Positions 1-7,977 of a stretch of DNA of 64,000 bases are shown in pieces. Position 1 is the stretch's first letter, and every line of letters begins with the position of its first letter. The stretch lies in NCBI GenBank assembly GCA_016795245.1, contig JAEUIA010000086.1:1-64000 (forward strand), read 5' to 3'. The notes under the pieces were generated by a model. The model was not told the origin of the DNA and made no database searches. It worked only from the letters and a program-made list of their open reading frames with translations. The position numbers and the translations under genes are program-made. This stretch comes from Planctomycetota bacterium. GTDB lineage: Bacteria; Planctomycetota; UBA1135; GCA-002686595.

Positions 1-135
1 GGCCCCCGGGGCCGCGTGGGGCGGGGCCGCGGCGGGGGGGGGTGGGGTGGGCTGCCCCCCCCCCCCCGGGATTTGCTCGCCCCCCGGCGCCGGCGCGGGT
101 GGTCGCGCCCGGGGCCCCGGGGGCGCGGGTTTTTG
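1..135. other. GC-homopolymer-rich non-coding stretch
   Basis: Almost pure G/C, with a G run near 34-42 and 13 consecutive C at 55-67. The short open frames here exist only because stop codons are rare at this composition. It directly precedes a dispersed-repeat copy, and a similar C-tract (about 12 C near 37348-37359) precedes the related copies at 37.3 kb, so the tract seems to belong to the repeat block. Such homopolymers are also prone to assembly error. Confidence 0.6.
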
Positions 136-240
136 CCCACCACAAGAGCCTGGCTCCGTACGGTCAAACTCAACCAGCCACCGTCGCCGCAGCGGCGAAA
201 ACGGCGGAATGGAGCCTGACTCTGTACATTTCGGTCGTGG
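136..240 (+). repeat. Dispersed repeat family A, copy 1
   Basis: The first 36 bases (136-171) match, with one or two changes, the minus strand of 37288-37323 and the IS-split copy at 37421-37436 plus 38958-38977. The core is the palindrome GAGCC-T-GGCTC at 146-156, followed by CGTACGGTCAAACTC. A second segment (about 195-230, AAAACGGCGGA then GGAGCCTGACTCTGTAC) is also shared with the 37.2 kb copy, giving an element of about 105 nt. No convincing ORF. The function is unknown; it resembles REP/BIME-type palindromic repeats only in general design. Confidence 0.7.
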
Positions 241-255
241 GCTTTGCAGGCCAGA

Positions 256-519
256 CTAGCCCGGGCGAGACGGCCCGTAGCCGTGCGGCGGCCAGGGGCG
301 CGACTGCAGGTCGACATGGCTCTCGCGCACGGCCTCCGCCTCGAAGTGCGGCTCGACGCTGGTGCGCCACGGTTGGCACGGAAGCGCGGAAGGGATGGAA
401 TCGAGGACGCGCTCGCGGCACGTCGGACAGATCTGACCGTTCTGCATCCGATTCAGCTGCGTGCCGTCTCCGGTCTGGAGGCCGCAGGTGATGCAAACGG
501 GATTCGATGATTGAGCCAT
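256..519 (-). CDS. Small zinc-ribbon protein, hypothetical
   Basis: An 87-residue protein. An N-terminal CxxC (CITC) and a second CxxC (CPTC) about 20 residues later form a probable zinc-ribbon knuckle, the only recognisable feature. The ATG at 519 is preferred over an in-frame GTG at 528 because AGGTG lies six bases upstream of it. The C-terminal third is Arg/Pro-rich and runs towards the repeat block, so the gene may have been truncated or extended by repeat insertion. Codon use is normal up to about residue 50. Function not assignable. It could be an N-terminal remnant of a longer protein. Confidence 0.45.
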   Translation of the reverse strand: MAQSSNPVCITCGLQTGDGTQLNRMQNGQICPTCRERVLDSIPSALPCQPWRTSVEPHFEAEAVRESHVDLQSRPWPPHGYGPSRPG

Positions 520-528
520 GAACAGCAC

Positions 529-588
529 CTATCGACCGGCGCAGGGGCGCAACTGGAGCCTCAGAATCGGGGGGAGCCGGGTCGATAG
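529..588. promoter_or_regulatory. Imperfect inverted repeat upstream of zinc-ribbon ORF
   Basis: CTATCGACC at 529-537 is the reverse complement of GGTCGATAG at 580-588. Pairing extends inward (CCGGC against GCCGG with a one-base bulge), giving a 12-13 bp stem around a loop of about 40 nt. It starts nine bases upstream of the preferred ATG of the minus-strand ORF and overlaps the edge of its SD region, so it could be a leader hairpin or an operator. Role inferred. Confidence 0.35.
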
Positions 589-670
589 AACGGACAGTCT
601 CCCGTTCACGGTAGATTACGGCAGTACCCCCTGGCGGAGCGCTCCTGAGGGGCCTACACTGCGGTAAATA

Positions 671-685
671 GCACTGAATCAGTGC
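671..685. promoter_or_regulatory. Perfect palindrome upstream of iscR, probable IscR operator
   Basis: GCACTGA-A-TCAGTGC is a perfect inverted repeat with 7-bp arms around a central A. It ends eight bases before the preferred ATG (694) of the Rrf2-family gene. Rrf2/IscR regulators are homodimeric winged-helix proteins that autoregulate their operons through palindromes of about this size, so this is the best candidate operator for the isc operon. Lying so close to the start codon, binding would block transcription or initiation. Function inferred from position. Confidence 0.6.
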
Positions 686-693
686 GCTTTCCG

Positions 694-1176
694 ATGCTCC
701 AACTCACCAAGCGAACCGAATACGGGCTGATCGCCCTGGTGCACATGGCCGACAACCAGGGCCGTGTCGTCAGCGTGCGCGAGATCGGTGAGCACTATCC
801 GGTGCCCAAACGCCTGATGGCCGAGGTCTTGAAGGACCTGAACCACGCCGGTCTGGTCGAATCGCAGCGTGGCGCCAACGGCGGCTACTCGCTCGTGCGC
901 ACGCCGGAGTCGATCACGCTGGCCGAGATCGTGACTTCGCTCGAAGGCCAACCCGCGCTGACCAATTGCGAGGGCCACGATCCCGATGGTCACGACGCGT
1001 GCGACATCGCGCCTCTGTGCCGCATCCGCTCACCGCTGCACAAGATCCGCGAAGGCATCTGGGGGCTGATGGAGCGCACGACGCTGCGCTCTTTGACCCG
1101 TACTTCCATCCCCGTTCCCTTGCGCGCGCCGATCTTGAGCGCGAACCCGAACGAAGGCGGATCGCTGACCGCCTGA
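694..1176 (+). CDS. iscR: Rrf2-family transcriptional regulator, IscR-like
   Basis: A 160-residue Rrf2 regulator predicted to sense Fe-S status and control the downstream isc operon. The N-terminal winged helix starts in the family-typical way (MLQLTKRTEYGL) and contains the GANGGY wing. The cluster-binding loop carries Cys92, Cys103 and Cys109. E. coli IscR uses Cys92/98/104, so the first spacing is longer here (C-x10-C-x5-C) and several His lie between. The ATG at 694 is chosen over an in-frame GTG at 682 because it matches family N-termini and leaves the palindrome at 671-685 upstream. It ends nine bases before iscS. Confident family call; cluster type unproven. Confidence 0.85.
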   Translation: MLQLTKRTEYGLIALVHMADNQGRVVSVREIGEHYPVPKRLMAEVLKDLNHAGLVESQRGANGGYSLVRTPESITLAEIVTSLEGQPALTNCEGHDPDGHDACDIAPLCRIRSPLHKIREGIWGLMERTTLRSLTRTSIPVPLRAPILSANPNEGGSLTA

Positions 1177-1185
1177 ATCAGAACC

Positions 1186-2409
1186 ATGAAGCTCCCGATC
1201 TACTTCGACTATCAAGCCACGACACCGATGGACCCGCGCGTCCTCGATGCGATGCTCCCCTACTTCACGGAAGTCTTCGGCAACGCCGCCAGCCGCAGCC
1301 ACGCGTTCGGCTGGAAGGCCGAGGAAGCCGTCGAGAACGCGCGCGCGCAAATCGCGGCCGCGATCGGCGCGAATCCCAAGGAGATCGTGTTCACGTCGGG
1401 CTCGACCGAAGCGATCAACCTGGCCATCAAAGGCGTGGCCGAGATGTACGCCGAGAAAGGCAAGCACATCGTCACGAGCCTCGTCGAGCACAAGGCCGTG
1501 CTCGACACGTGCAAGCACCTCGAGAAGAACGGTTACGAGGTCACCTACCTCACGCCCGAGAAGACCGGTCGCATCACGCTCGAAGCGGTCAAGGCCGCGC
1601 TGCGCGACGACACGATCCTGGTCGCGTTGATGTGGGCCAACAACGAGATCGGCACGCTCAATCCGGTGCGCGAGATCGGCGCTTTGTGCCACGAAAAAGG
1701 CGTCCTGTTCTTCAGCGACGCGACGCAAGCGGTCGGCAAGGTGCCGGTCGATGTCGAAGCCGATCACGTCGATCTCTTGTGCCTCTCGGGTCACAAGATC
1801 TACGGGCCGAAGGGCGTCGGTTGCCTCTACGTGCGCCGCAAGAACCCGCGCGTGCGCCTCGTCGCGCAGATCGACGGCGGCGGACACGAACGCGGCATGC
1901 GCTCGGGTACCTTGAACGTCCCGGGCATCGTCGGACTCGGCAAGGCCTGTGAGTTGGCGCGCACGGACCTGGAAAAGGACGCGAAGCACGCGAGCGAACT
2001 GCGCGACTACTTCGAGTCGAAGATCTTCGCCGCGCTCGACCACGTGCACCTGAACGGCGACAAGGACCATCGTCTGCCCACCAACTCGAACCTCTCGTTC
2101 AAGTACGTCGAGGGCGAGTCGATGATCATGGGCATCAAGGACATCGCCGTGTCGTCCGGATCAGCGTGCACTTCCGCCAGCCTCGAGCCCAGCCACGTGC
2201 TGCGCGCGATGGGCGTCGGCGACGAACTGGCGCACAGCTCGATCCGCTTCGGATTCGGGCGCTTCACGACCAAGGAACAAGTCGATTTCGCCGTCGAACA
2301 CGTCGTCGCGGCGGTCAAGCGCTTGCGAGAACTCTCACCGCTCTACGAGATGGTGCAAGAAGGCATCGATCTCTCGACGGTGAACTGGCAGGGCGGCGGA
2401 ACGCACTAG
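1186..2409 (+). CDS. iscS: Cysteine desulfurase IscS
   Basis: A 407-residue PLP enzyme that removes sulfur from L-cysteine and passes it as persulfide to IscU. Class V aminotransferase fold. The Schiff-base Lys204 lies in [10 protein letters not shown] and the persulfide-carrying Cys328 lies in SSGSACTS, the same number as in E. coli IscS. The long catalytic loop and the length near 404 place it with group I IscS rather than SufS or NifS. It is second in the operon, between iscR and iscU, which supports housekeeping Fe-S assembly. Confidence 0.95.
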   Translation: MKLPIYFDYQATTPMDPRVLDAMLPYFTEVFGNAASRSHAFGWKAEEAVENARAQIAAAIGANPKEIVFTSGSTEAINLAIKGVAEMYAEKGKHIVTSLVEHKAVLDTCKHLEKNGYEVTYLTPEKTGRITLEAVKAALRDDTILVALMWANNEIGTLNPVREIGALCHEKGVLFFSDATQAVGKVPVDVEADHVDLLCLSGHKIYGPKGVGCLYVRRKNPRVRLVAQIDGGGHERGMRSGTLNVPGIVGLGKACELARTDLEKDAKHASELRDYFESKIFAALDHVHLNGDKDHRLPTNSNLSFKYVEGESMIMGIKDIAVSSGSACTSASLEPSHVLRAMGVGDELAHSSIRFGFGRFTTKEQVDFAVEHVVAAVKRLRELSPLYEMVQEGIDLSTVNWQGGGTH

Positions 2410-2443
2410 GGCGAAATCAACTGGAGCAGAAGAGGAAAGAACC

Positions 2444-2854
2444 ATGGCCTACAGCAACAAAGTCATCGATCACTACAACAACCCGCGCAACGTCGGCTCG
2501 CTCGACAAGGCGAAGGCGACCGTCGGAACGGGCGTCGTCGGCGCCCCGGAATGCGGCGACGTCATGAAGCTCCAGATCGAGGTCGAGGGCGACCGCATCG
2601 TCGACGCCAAGTTCAAGACCTTCGGCTGCGGCTCGGCGATCGCGAGTTCGTCGCTCGCCACCGAGTGGATCAAGGGCAAGACGCTCGACGAAGCGATGCA
2701 GATCAAGAACACCCAGATCGTCGAGGAACTCTCGCTCCCGCCGGTCAAGATCCACTGCAGCGTGCTGGCGGAAGACGCCATCAAATCCGCTGTGATGGAC
2801 TACAAGGCCAAGCAGGGCGCAGGTGCGCCGCTCGCGGAGACCAAGAAATCATGA
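2444..2854 (+). CDS. iscU: Fe-S scaffold protein IscU
   Basis: A 136-residue scaffold on which [2Fe-2S] clusters are built. Cluster ligands are Cys37, Cys62 and Cys105, with the conserved Asp39 (PECGD) that makes the cluster labile. The LPPVK motif at 98-102 is the known HscA recognition site, matching the hscB/hscA genes downstream. AGGAAAG upstream of 2444 can serve as the SD. The stop overlaps the iscA start (ATGA), indicating translational coupling. Confidence 0.95.
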   Translation: MAYSNKVIDHYNNPRNVGSLDKAKATVGTGVVGAPECGDVMKLQIEVEGDRIVDAKFKTFGCGSAIASSSLATEWIKGKTLDEAMQIKNTQIVEELSLPPVKIHCSVLAEDAIKSAVMDYKAKQGAGAPLAETKKS

Positions 2855-3177
2855 TCGCACTGACCGAACGCGCCGTGCACGAGATCCGGCGCATCATCAG
2901 CGAGCAGAAGCTGCCGGAACAAACCGCGCTGCGCGTGGGCGTCAAGGGCGGCGGCTGTTCGGGTTTCTCGTACACGCTGGGATTCGACGACCAGTTCAGC
3001 GAAGTCGATCAATTGAACGAGATCGAGGGCGTAAAGGTCGTGTGCGACCCGAAGAGCTTCCTGTACTTGAACGGCACGCAGATCGATTTCGAGGACAACT
3101 TGATGGGCCGCGGCTTCAAGTTCGGCAACCCCAACGCCGCCAAGAGCTGCGGTTGCGGCGAGTCGTTCTCGGTCTAG
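2851..3177 (+). CDS. iscA: A-type Fe-S carrier protein IscA
   Basis: A 108-residue HesB/IscA family protein that accepts or delivers Fe-S clusters. The three ligands Cys36 (GGGCSGF), Cys100 and Cys102 (SCGCGES near the C-terminus) are in place. The ATG overlaps the iscU stop by four bases; longer upstream readings belong to a shadow frame of iscU. ErpA is an alternative name for the same fold, but the isc operon context favours IscA. Confidence 0.92.
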   Translation: MIALTERAVHEIRRIISEQKLPEQTALRVGVKGGGCSGFSYTLGFDDQFSEVDQLNEIEGVKVVCDPKSFLYLNGTQIDFEDNLMGRGFKFGNPNAAKSCGCGESFSV

Positions 3178-3183
3178 TCCGTC

Positions 3184-3810
3184 GTGACCGTCTGTCCGCA
3201 CTGCGCCGCCGAGCTCGAATCGCCGGCGGGCTGCCCGCACTGCAAGGTGCCGCTGGAAGTTCCTGAAGACGCGAGTCTGTTCGACCTGCTCGGCCTCGAG
3301 CACCGCTTTGCAGTCGACGTCAAGGACCTGCGCAAGCGCGTGCTCAAGGTCAGCCGCGACATCCACCCGGATTTCTTCGGCACGTCGGCGCCGGGCGTGC
3401 GTGAGCTGGCCGAGAAGAACAGCGCGCGCGTGAACAAGGCGTTCGAGATCCTGTCCGACGACGCCGAACGCGCGGACTGGATCGTGCGCGATCTGGGCGG
3501 CCCCGACGAACAGGAGGAGCGCGCGATGCCGCGAGAATTCCTGATGGAGGTGCTCGACTGGAACGAGATCCTGGAGGAAGCGCGTTCGCGCACCGAAGCG
3601 CTCGACCCGCGCCTCGAGCCGCTGGCTTCCGAACTCAGCGAGCGACGCGGACAGGCGATCGCGTCGATCGGCGCCCTGCTCACGCCGATGCCGCCACGGG
3701 GATCACCCAACCTCGTGCGCGTGCGCCAGGAACTCAATTCCATCCGCTACGTGGACCGCGCTCTCGCCGAAATCGAAGCGCTCCGACTCGCGCGCGCCAG
3801 CGTGCGCTGA
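3184..3810 (+). CDS. hscB: Fe-S cluster co-chaperone HscB, zinc-ribbon form
   Basis: A 208-residue J-domain co-chaperone that brings IscU to HscA and stimulates its ATPase. The J-domain covers about residues 30-105, with HPD at 61-63, followed by the C-terminal three-helix IscU-binding domain. An N-terminal extension carries Cys4, Cys7, Cys17 and Cys20 as two CPHC knuckles, resembling the tetracysteine domain of eukaryotic HSCB/HSC20 and absent from E. coli HscB. GTG start, six bases after the iscA stop. Confidence 0.88.
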   Translation: MTVCPHCAAELESPAGCPHCKVPLEVPEDASLFDLLGLEHRFAVDVKDLRKRVLKVSRDIHPDFFGTSAPGVRELAEKNSARVNKAFEILSDDAERADWIVRDLGGPDEQEERAMPREFLMEVLDWNEILEEARSRTEALDPRLEPLASELSERRGQAIASIGALLTPMPPRGSPNLVRVRQELNSIRYVDRALAEIEALRLARASVR

Positions 3811-3817
3811 CACACCC

Positions 3818-5686
3818 ATGGCCTACATCGAACTCAACGTCCTCAACAACAGCGCCTCGCAACTCGCGCTCGGCATCGACCTGGGCACGACTAATTCGCT
3901 GGCCGCGGTGTGGCGCGACGGTCGTCCCACGGTGTTGCGGCCGGAGGGCAAGAGCGCCCTGATCCCGTCGGTGATCCACTTCCCGCGCGACGGCGCACCC
4001 ATCGTCGGCCGCGAGGCGCGCGACCACGCCGTCGTCGATCCGAAGCACACGGTGTTCAGCATCAAGCGCTTCATGGGCCGCGGGCTGAAGGACGTGGCGC
4101 AGGAGTTGGCGTCGCTCCCCTACAGCGCGACCGAGACGGAGCGCGGCCTGATCCAACTGGAGATCCACGGCAAGAAGTACACGCCCGAGGAACTGTCGGC
4201 CTTGATCCTGATGAAAGTGCACGACGTCGCCTGCAAGGCGCTCGGCGGGCTCGAAACGACGAACGTCGTCATCACGGTGCCCGCGTATTTCGACGACACG
4301 CAGCGCCAGGCGACGCGCGATGCGGCGCGGCTCGCGGGACTCGACGTGCTGCGCATCATCAATGAACCGACCGCCGCGAGTCTCGCTTACGGACTCGATC
4401 AGCGCGACAAGGGCAACGTCGTCGTCTTCGACCTCGGCGGCGGCACGTTCGACGTGACCGTGCTCTCGATCGAGGACTCGGTCTTCCGCGTGCTCTCGAC
4501 GGCCGGCGACACGCACCTCGGCGGCGACGATTTCGACCAGAAGCTCGCGAGCCTCGCGCGCGCCGACGTCGCGGCGAAGCACGGCCCGGGGATCGTCGAC
4601 GACCCCGGTTTCCAGCAAGCCGTGCGCATGGCGGCCGAGCACACCAAGATCGCGCTCACGACGGACCCCGATGCCGATTTTCACGTGCACGTGCCCGAGT
4701 TGCGCCTCAATTGGCGCCGCCGCGTCACGCGCGCGGAATTCGACGCACTGACGCGCGATCTGGTCGAACGTGCGATGGACGCGTGCAGGCGCGCGCTATC
4801 CGACGCAAAGCTGGACCCGAAGACGATCGACGAAGTCGTGCTGGTCGGCGGCAGCTCGCGCATTCCCGCCGTGCGCGCGCGCGTGGCCGAATTCTTCGGC
4901 AAGACGCCGCACACCGAGCTCAACCCCGAAGAGGTCGTCGCTCTTGGAGCCGCTGTACAGGCGCACATCCTGATCGGCGGCAAGCGCGACATGCTGCTCA
5001 TGGACGTCACGCCGCTCTCGCTCGGGCTCGAAACGATGGGCGGCGCGGTGTCGAAGATCATCCAGCGCAATTCGACCATTCCCTGCGAGGCGACCGAGGG
5101 CTTCACGACCTACGCCGACAATCAGACCGGCATCGACTTCCACATCGTGCAGGGCGAGCGCGAACTGGCGGTCGATTGCCGCAGCCTCGGGCGCTTCAAG
5201 CTGACCGGCATCCCGCCGATGCCGGCGGGCATGGCGCGTGTGTCCGTGAAGTTCCACATCAACGCCGACGGTGTGTTGACGGTCGGCGCGCGCGAACAAT
5301 CGACAGGCGCGACGGCGCGCGTCGAGATCCAGCCGATGCACGGCCTGACCGACGCCGAGGTCGAGACGATGCTCCTGAAATCGTACGAGCACGCGCAAGA
5401 GGACTTCGACGCGCGCCGTGTGGCTGATCTGCGCACCGAGATCGGCATCATGGTGCACGCGACGGAGAAGAACATGAACGCAGCGCGCGCGGGGCTCGAC
5501 AAGGAGAGCGTGCTCGACCTGGAGGATGCGATGGCTGCCGCAAAGGCCGCGGCCAAGGCAGCCGACGTCAAGCAGCTGCAGAAGGCGCGTGACGAATTCG
5601 AGCGCGCGACGATGCCGCTCGCGGCGTTGTTGATGAACAACGTCGCTTCGAAGGCGCTGCGCGGCAAGTCACTGGGAGAGGTGTGA
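3818..5686 (+). CDS. hscA: Fe-S chaperone HscA (Hsp70 family)
   Basis: A 622-residue Hsp70. The ATPase domain covers about 1-390, with the phosphate-binding loop GIDLGTTNS and the adenosine motif [10 protein letters not shown]. The interdomain linker is [15 protein letters not shown] and the substrate domain follows. Length and operon position (after hscB, before iscX) distinguish it from DnaK, which is usually about 640 residues with a longer acidic tail. It acts on the IscU LPPVK motif to promote cluster transfer. It starts seven bases after hscB. Confidence 0.93.
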   Translation: MAYIELNVLNNSASQLALGIDLGTTNSLAAVWRDGRPTVLRPEGKSALIPSVIHFPRDGAPIVGREARDHAVVDPKHTVFSIKRFMGRGLKDVAQELASLPYSATETERGLIQLEIHGKKYTPEELSALILMKVHDVACKALGGLETTNVVITVPAYFDDTQRQATRDAARLAGLDVLRIINEPTAASLAYGLDQRDKGNVVVFDLGGGTFDVTVLSIEDSVFRVLSTAGDTHLGGDDFDQKLASLARADVAAKHGPGIVDDPGFQQAVRMAAEHTKIALTTDPDADFHVHVPELRLNWRRRVTRAEFDALTRDLVERAMDACRRALSDAKLDPKTIDEVVLVGGSSRIPAVRARVAEFFGKTPHTELNPEEVVALGAAVQAHILIGGKRDMLLMDVTPLSLGLETMGGAVSKIIQRNSTIPCEATEGFTTYADNQTGIDFHIVQGERELAVDCRSLGRFKLTGIPPMPAGMARVSVKFHINADGVLTVGAREQSTGATARVEIQPMHGLTDAEVETMLLKSYEHAQEDFDARRVADLRTEIGIMVHATEKNMNAARAGLDKESVLDLEDAMAAAKAAAKAADVKQLQKARDEFERATMPLAALLMNNVASKALRGKSLGEV

Positions 5687-5691
5687 GCGCG

Positions 5692-5904
5692 ATGTCGGCT
5701 CAGAAGCTCGACTGGTCGGACACGCGCGAGATCGCCATTCGGCTGGCTGATTCGAAGCCTGAGATCGATCCGTTGACCGTGCGCTTCACGGATCTGCATC
5801 GGTGGATCACGGAGATCGAGGGGTTTGTAGGCGATCCGAAGCAGAGCAACGAAGGGATCTTGGAAGCGATCCAGATGATGTGGATCGACGAGCGCGAGGA
5901 CTGA
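5692..5904 (+). CDS. iscX: Fe-S assembly protein IscX
   Basis: A 70-residue acidic IscX/YfhJ protein that binds IscS and iron and modulates cluster assembly. It shows the family pattern: L-x-W near the N-terminus, DP-x-x-V-R-F-T-D-L, and a terminal I-Q-x-x-W. The ATG at 5692 is preferred over a GTG at 5683 that overlaps the hscA stop; GGGAGAGG precedes it. It is the last gene of the operon. The fdx gene usually found between hscA and iscX in proteobacteria is absent. Confidence 0.88.
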   Translation: MSAQKLDWSDTREIAIRLADSKPEIDPLTVRFTDLHRWITEIEGFVGDPKQSNEGILEAIQMMWIDERED

Positions 5905-5984
5905 AGTCGCTCCGGGGCTAGGATCCCGCGCCGGATTGGAGACGACTGGATGAATGCGGCTGCTTGAGACTTCGCGGACCGCGC
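5905..5984. other. Short spacer after the isc operon
   Basis: No gene and no clear terminator hairpin between iscX and the family C repeat copy. Confidence 0.4.
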
Positions 5985-6100
5985 GGCAGATGGAAAGCGC
6001 GAAGGAAGCTGGGAGCGGAGGCATTCGCAGGCGTGCTACGCAGCGCCGCCTCGCGACTCGCTTGCGCGGAGTACCGCGCGGCGCGAGCCGCGAGGTCAAC
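5985..6100 (+). repeat. Dispersed repeat family C, copy 1
   Basis: A non-coding segment similar to 39176-39297. Both run GGCAGATGG ... GCATTCG-GCGTGCT-CGCAGCGC-GCCTCG ... GAGGTCAAC in the same order and spacing. A shorter reverse-oriented relative lies at 38985-39047. The rest of the gap to 6213 shows nothing recognisable. Function unknown. Confidence 0.6.
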
Positions 6101-6213
6101 GAAGAGCACGGAGGCAGACCTGTTCTTGGGGTACGGAGTCAGGCGTGCTTTGCCGCAGCGTGTTTCAGCGGCTCGCTTCGCCGGCGTATGAGCTCAGGGC
6201 AAGCTCCGGTGAC

Positions 6214-6963
6214 TCAGTGCCGGGCTTTGCCTTGCGAGGCGACGGCGTGCGTCGCGGCGGCGATCTCGGACTCGCTGGCGAGGTAGCGGTTCGAGACAGG
6301 CTTGAGGTTCGCGTCGAGTTCGTACACGAGCGGAATGCCGGTCGGGATGTTGAGTGAGACGATCTTGTCGTCGGGGATCTTGTCGAGGTGTTTGACGAGC
6401 GCGCGCAGGGAATTGCCGTGTGCTGCGACGATCAGGCGCTCGCCGGACTTGACGCGCGGCGCGATCGCGGATTCCCAGTAGGGAACGACGCGCGCGACCG
6501 TGTCCTTCAGCGATTCGGCGACGGGGCGTTCGCGCTCCGACAGTTGGGCGTAGCGTCGATCGATCGAGGGATTGTCCTTGTCGCCGGGTTTGTACGCGGG
6601 CGGCGGGATGTCGTAGCTGCGGCGCCAGACGAGCACTTGTTCCTCGCCGTGTTTCGCAGCGGTCTCGGCCTTGTCGAGGCCGGTCAGTGCGCCGTAGTGG
6701 CGCTCGTTCAGGCGCCAATCGCGCGTGACCGGGATCCACATCGCGTCGAGTTCTTCGAGCACGATCCACAAGGTCTTGATCGCACGCTTCAAGTACGACG
6801 TGTACGCCGCATCGAACTCGAAACCGGCCTCGCGCAGGCGCTTGCCGGCTTCGCGCGCCTCGACGATGCCCTTGTCCGACAGCGGCACGTCGCGCCACCC
6901 GGTGAAGCGATTCTCGCGGTTCCACTGGCTCTCGCCGTGACGGATGAGGACGAGTTTGTGCAT
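6214..6963 (-). CDS. gpmA: 2,3-bisphosphoglycerate-dependent phosphoglycerate mutase
   Basis: A 249-residue dPGM interconverting 3- and 2-phosphoglycerate in glycolysis. The phospho-acceptor His9 sits in [10 protein letters not shown], the acidic catalytic residue in [11 protein letters not shown], and the second His in [10 protein letters not shown]. Length matches E. coli GpmA (250). The ATG at 6963 follows the stop of the upstream cyclodeaminase-like gene by 14 bases, so the two are probably cotranscribed. Confidence 0.94.
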   Translation of the reverse strand: MHKLVLIRHGESQWNRENRFTGWRDVPLSDKGIVEAREAGKRLREAGFEFDAAYTSYLKRAIKTLWIVLEELDAMWIPVTRDWRLNERHYGALTGLDKAETAAKHGEEQVLVWRRSYDIPPPAYKPGDKDNPSIDRRYAQLSERERPVAESLKDTVARVVPYWESAIAPRVKSGERLIVAAHGNSLRALVKHLDKIPDDKIVSLNIPTGIPLVYELDANLKPVSNRYLASESEIAAATHAVASQGKARH

Positions 6964-6977
6964 CTCTGAACCCAGGT

Positions 6978-7619
6978 CTACTGCGCGAGGAGTTTCGCGG
7001 CGGTGGTCTTGGCGGACGCGAGCAGGCGGTGCGCTTCTTCCGACAATGCGGAGCAATGCAGCACGCGCTGCTTCGTCCACTCCTTGTCGTGGATCGAGCC
7101 CGCATTGATGTGCACGTTCAACAAAGCGCTCTCGCACGCGCTCCAGAGACACGTCGCACCGGTGGCGCCGTCGCTGACGAGATTCGGATTCACGTCCGGC
7201 AGGCCCTCGGCGACGAGTCGCAACGCCGCGAGCGCGTGCTGCAGGGTCTCGGCCGGAACTTCGAGTGCCCCCTTCATCGCGGCCTGGATGGCAGCCGTGC
7301 GCGCGGCCTTCTCGGCGTCGGTGGACTTGGGCAGCTTGAAGGCGGCTGTCACCGCCTCGTACGAGCGCGAGTCGAGGTCCACGAGCTCGTGCGCCCGGGC
7401 CCGGATCTTCTCCAGCGCCTCGACCCGCCGCGCCATGGCCCCCTCCACAGCGGCGTACTTCTCCCCGGAGGTGAAGCGAAAGGCCATCGCGCCCAGGGCG
7501 CTGCCCGTGGCGACCAGGTAGGCCGCCATGCTGCCTCCGCCGGGCGCGGCCGTGCGGGCGGCGAGGCGGTCGGAGAATTGGGTGAGGGTGTCGGCGATCA
7601 GCGGCGTGGATTGGGACAT
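6978..7619 (-). CDS. Cyclodeaminase/cyclohydrolase family protein
   Basis: A 213-residue FTCD_C-type protein. In vertebrates this domain is formiminotetrahydrofolate cyclodeaminase; stand-alone bacterial forms include methenyl-THF cyclohydrolase (FchA). The family N-terminus ([20 protein letters not shown], residues 14-33) is clear and the rest is helical. Role is probably one-carbon folate metabolism. Cyclodeaminase and cyclohydrolase activity cannot be separated from sequence. First gene of a two-gene unit with gpmA. Confidence 0.8.
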   Translation of the reverse strand: MSQSTPLIADTLTQFSDRLAARTAAPGGGSMAAYLVATGSALGAMAFRFTSGEKYAAVEGAMARRVEALEKIRARAHELVDLDSRSYEAVTAAFKLPKSTDAEKAARTAAIQAAMKGALEVPAETLQHALAALRLVAEGLPDVNPNLVSDGATGATCLWSACESALLNVHINAGSIHDKEWTKQRVLHCSALSEEAHRLLASAKTTAAKLLAQ

Positions 7620-7977
7620 GAGTGGCGCGGGATTGTAGCGCTGCCCGCCGCGATCCCGAGATCTTTCGGCACCCTGCGGGCGCAGGTGTGCCGGGACCGC
7701 CCAAGCCCGCCCGCGGGCGGTGAAGGCCCGCTCAGACGGCCCAAGGGCGCGCAACTTGGTCGACACAACTATTTGTGAAACAAATACTTGCTTCTGATTT
7801 GCAATTGGCTCTTGGGAGTAGCCTGGGGAGTTTCCTAGTTTGGCACACAAGGACATCTTCCAAGCGCGACCCGAGGCTCGCGCTCGATCTCTTCGCCAAT
7901 CCATCCCCGTTCGAGGAGCCCAGTTTCGGAGTCTGGTACGGCCGCAGGTCCACCCCACGCGCAGTCCACGCACGTCC
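7620..7977. other. Divergent promoter region
   Basis: A 358-nt gap between the minus-strand cyclodeaminase-like gene and the plus-strand GT5 gene, presumably holding both promoters. It contains the AT-rich palindrome at 7770-7786 in an otherwise GC-rich setting and a GC hairpin near 7705-7722. An open frame in phase with the GT5 gene starts at 7840, but its translation has no family similarity, so it is not taken as coding. Confidence 0.45.
7770..7786. promoter_or_regulatory. AT-rich perfect palindrome, possible operator
   Basis: TATTTGT-GAA-ACAAATA is a perfect inverted repeat with 7-bp arms and a 3-nt centre, lying in the divergent gap about 190 bases upstream of the GT5 start. Its AT content stands out against the surroundings, consistent with a transcription-factor site. 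The regulator is unknown. Confidence 0.45.

Noticed and set aside
1030..2070. Long antisense frame opposite iscR and iscS
   Set aside because: Shadow frame caused by high GC at third positions; no family similarity and overlaps confident genes.
3818..5686. Call as DnaK
   Set aside because: Length, lack of a long acidic tail and position between hscB and iscX fit HscA better.
7705..7722. GC hairpin downstream of nothing in particular in the 7.7 kb gap
   Set aside because: Short and common at this GC content; no T-tract and no gene ends there, so not called a terminator.
7840..7977. N-terminal extension of the GT5 protein from ATG 7840
   Set aside because: GlgA-like sequence begins at the TTG at 7978; the extra 46 residues are Arg/Pro-rich and lie in the promoter gap.
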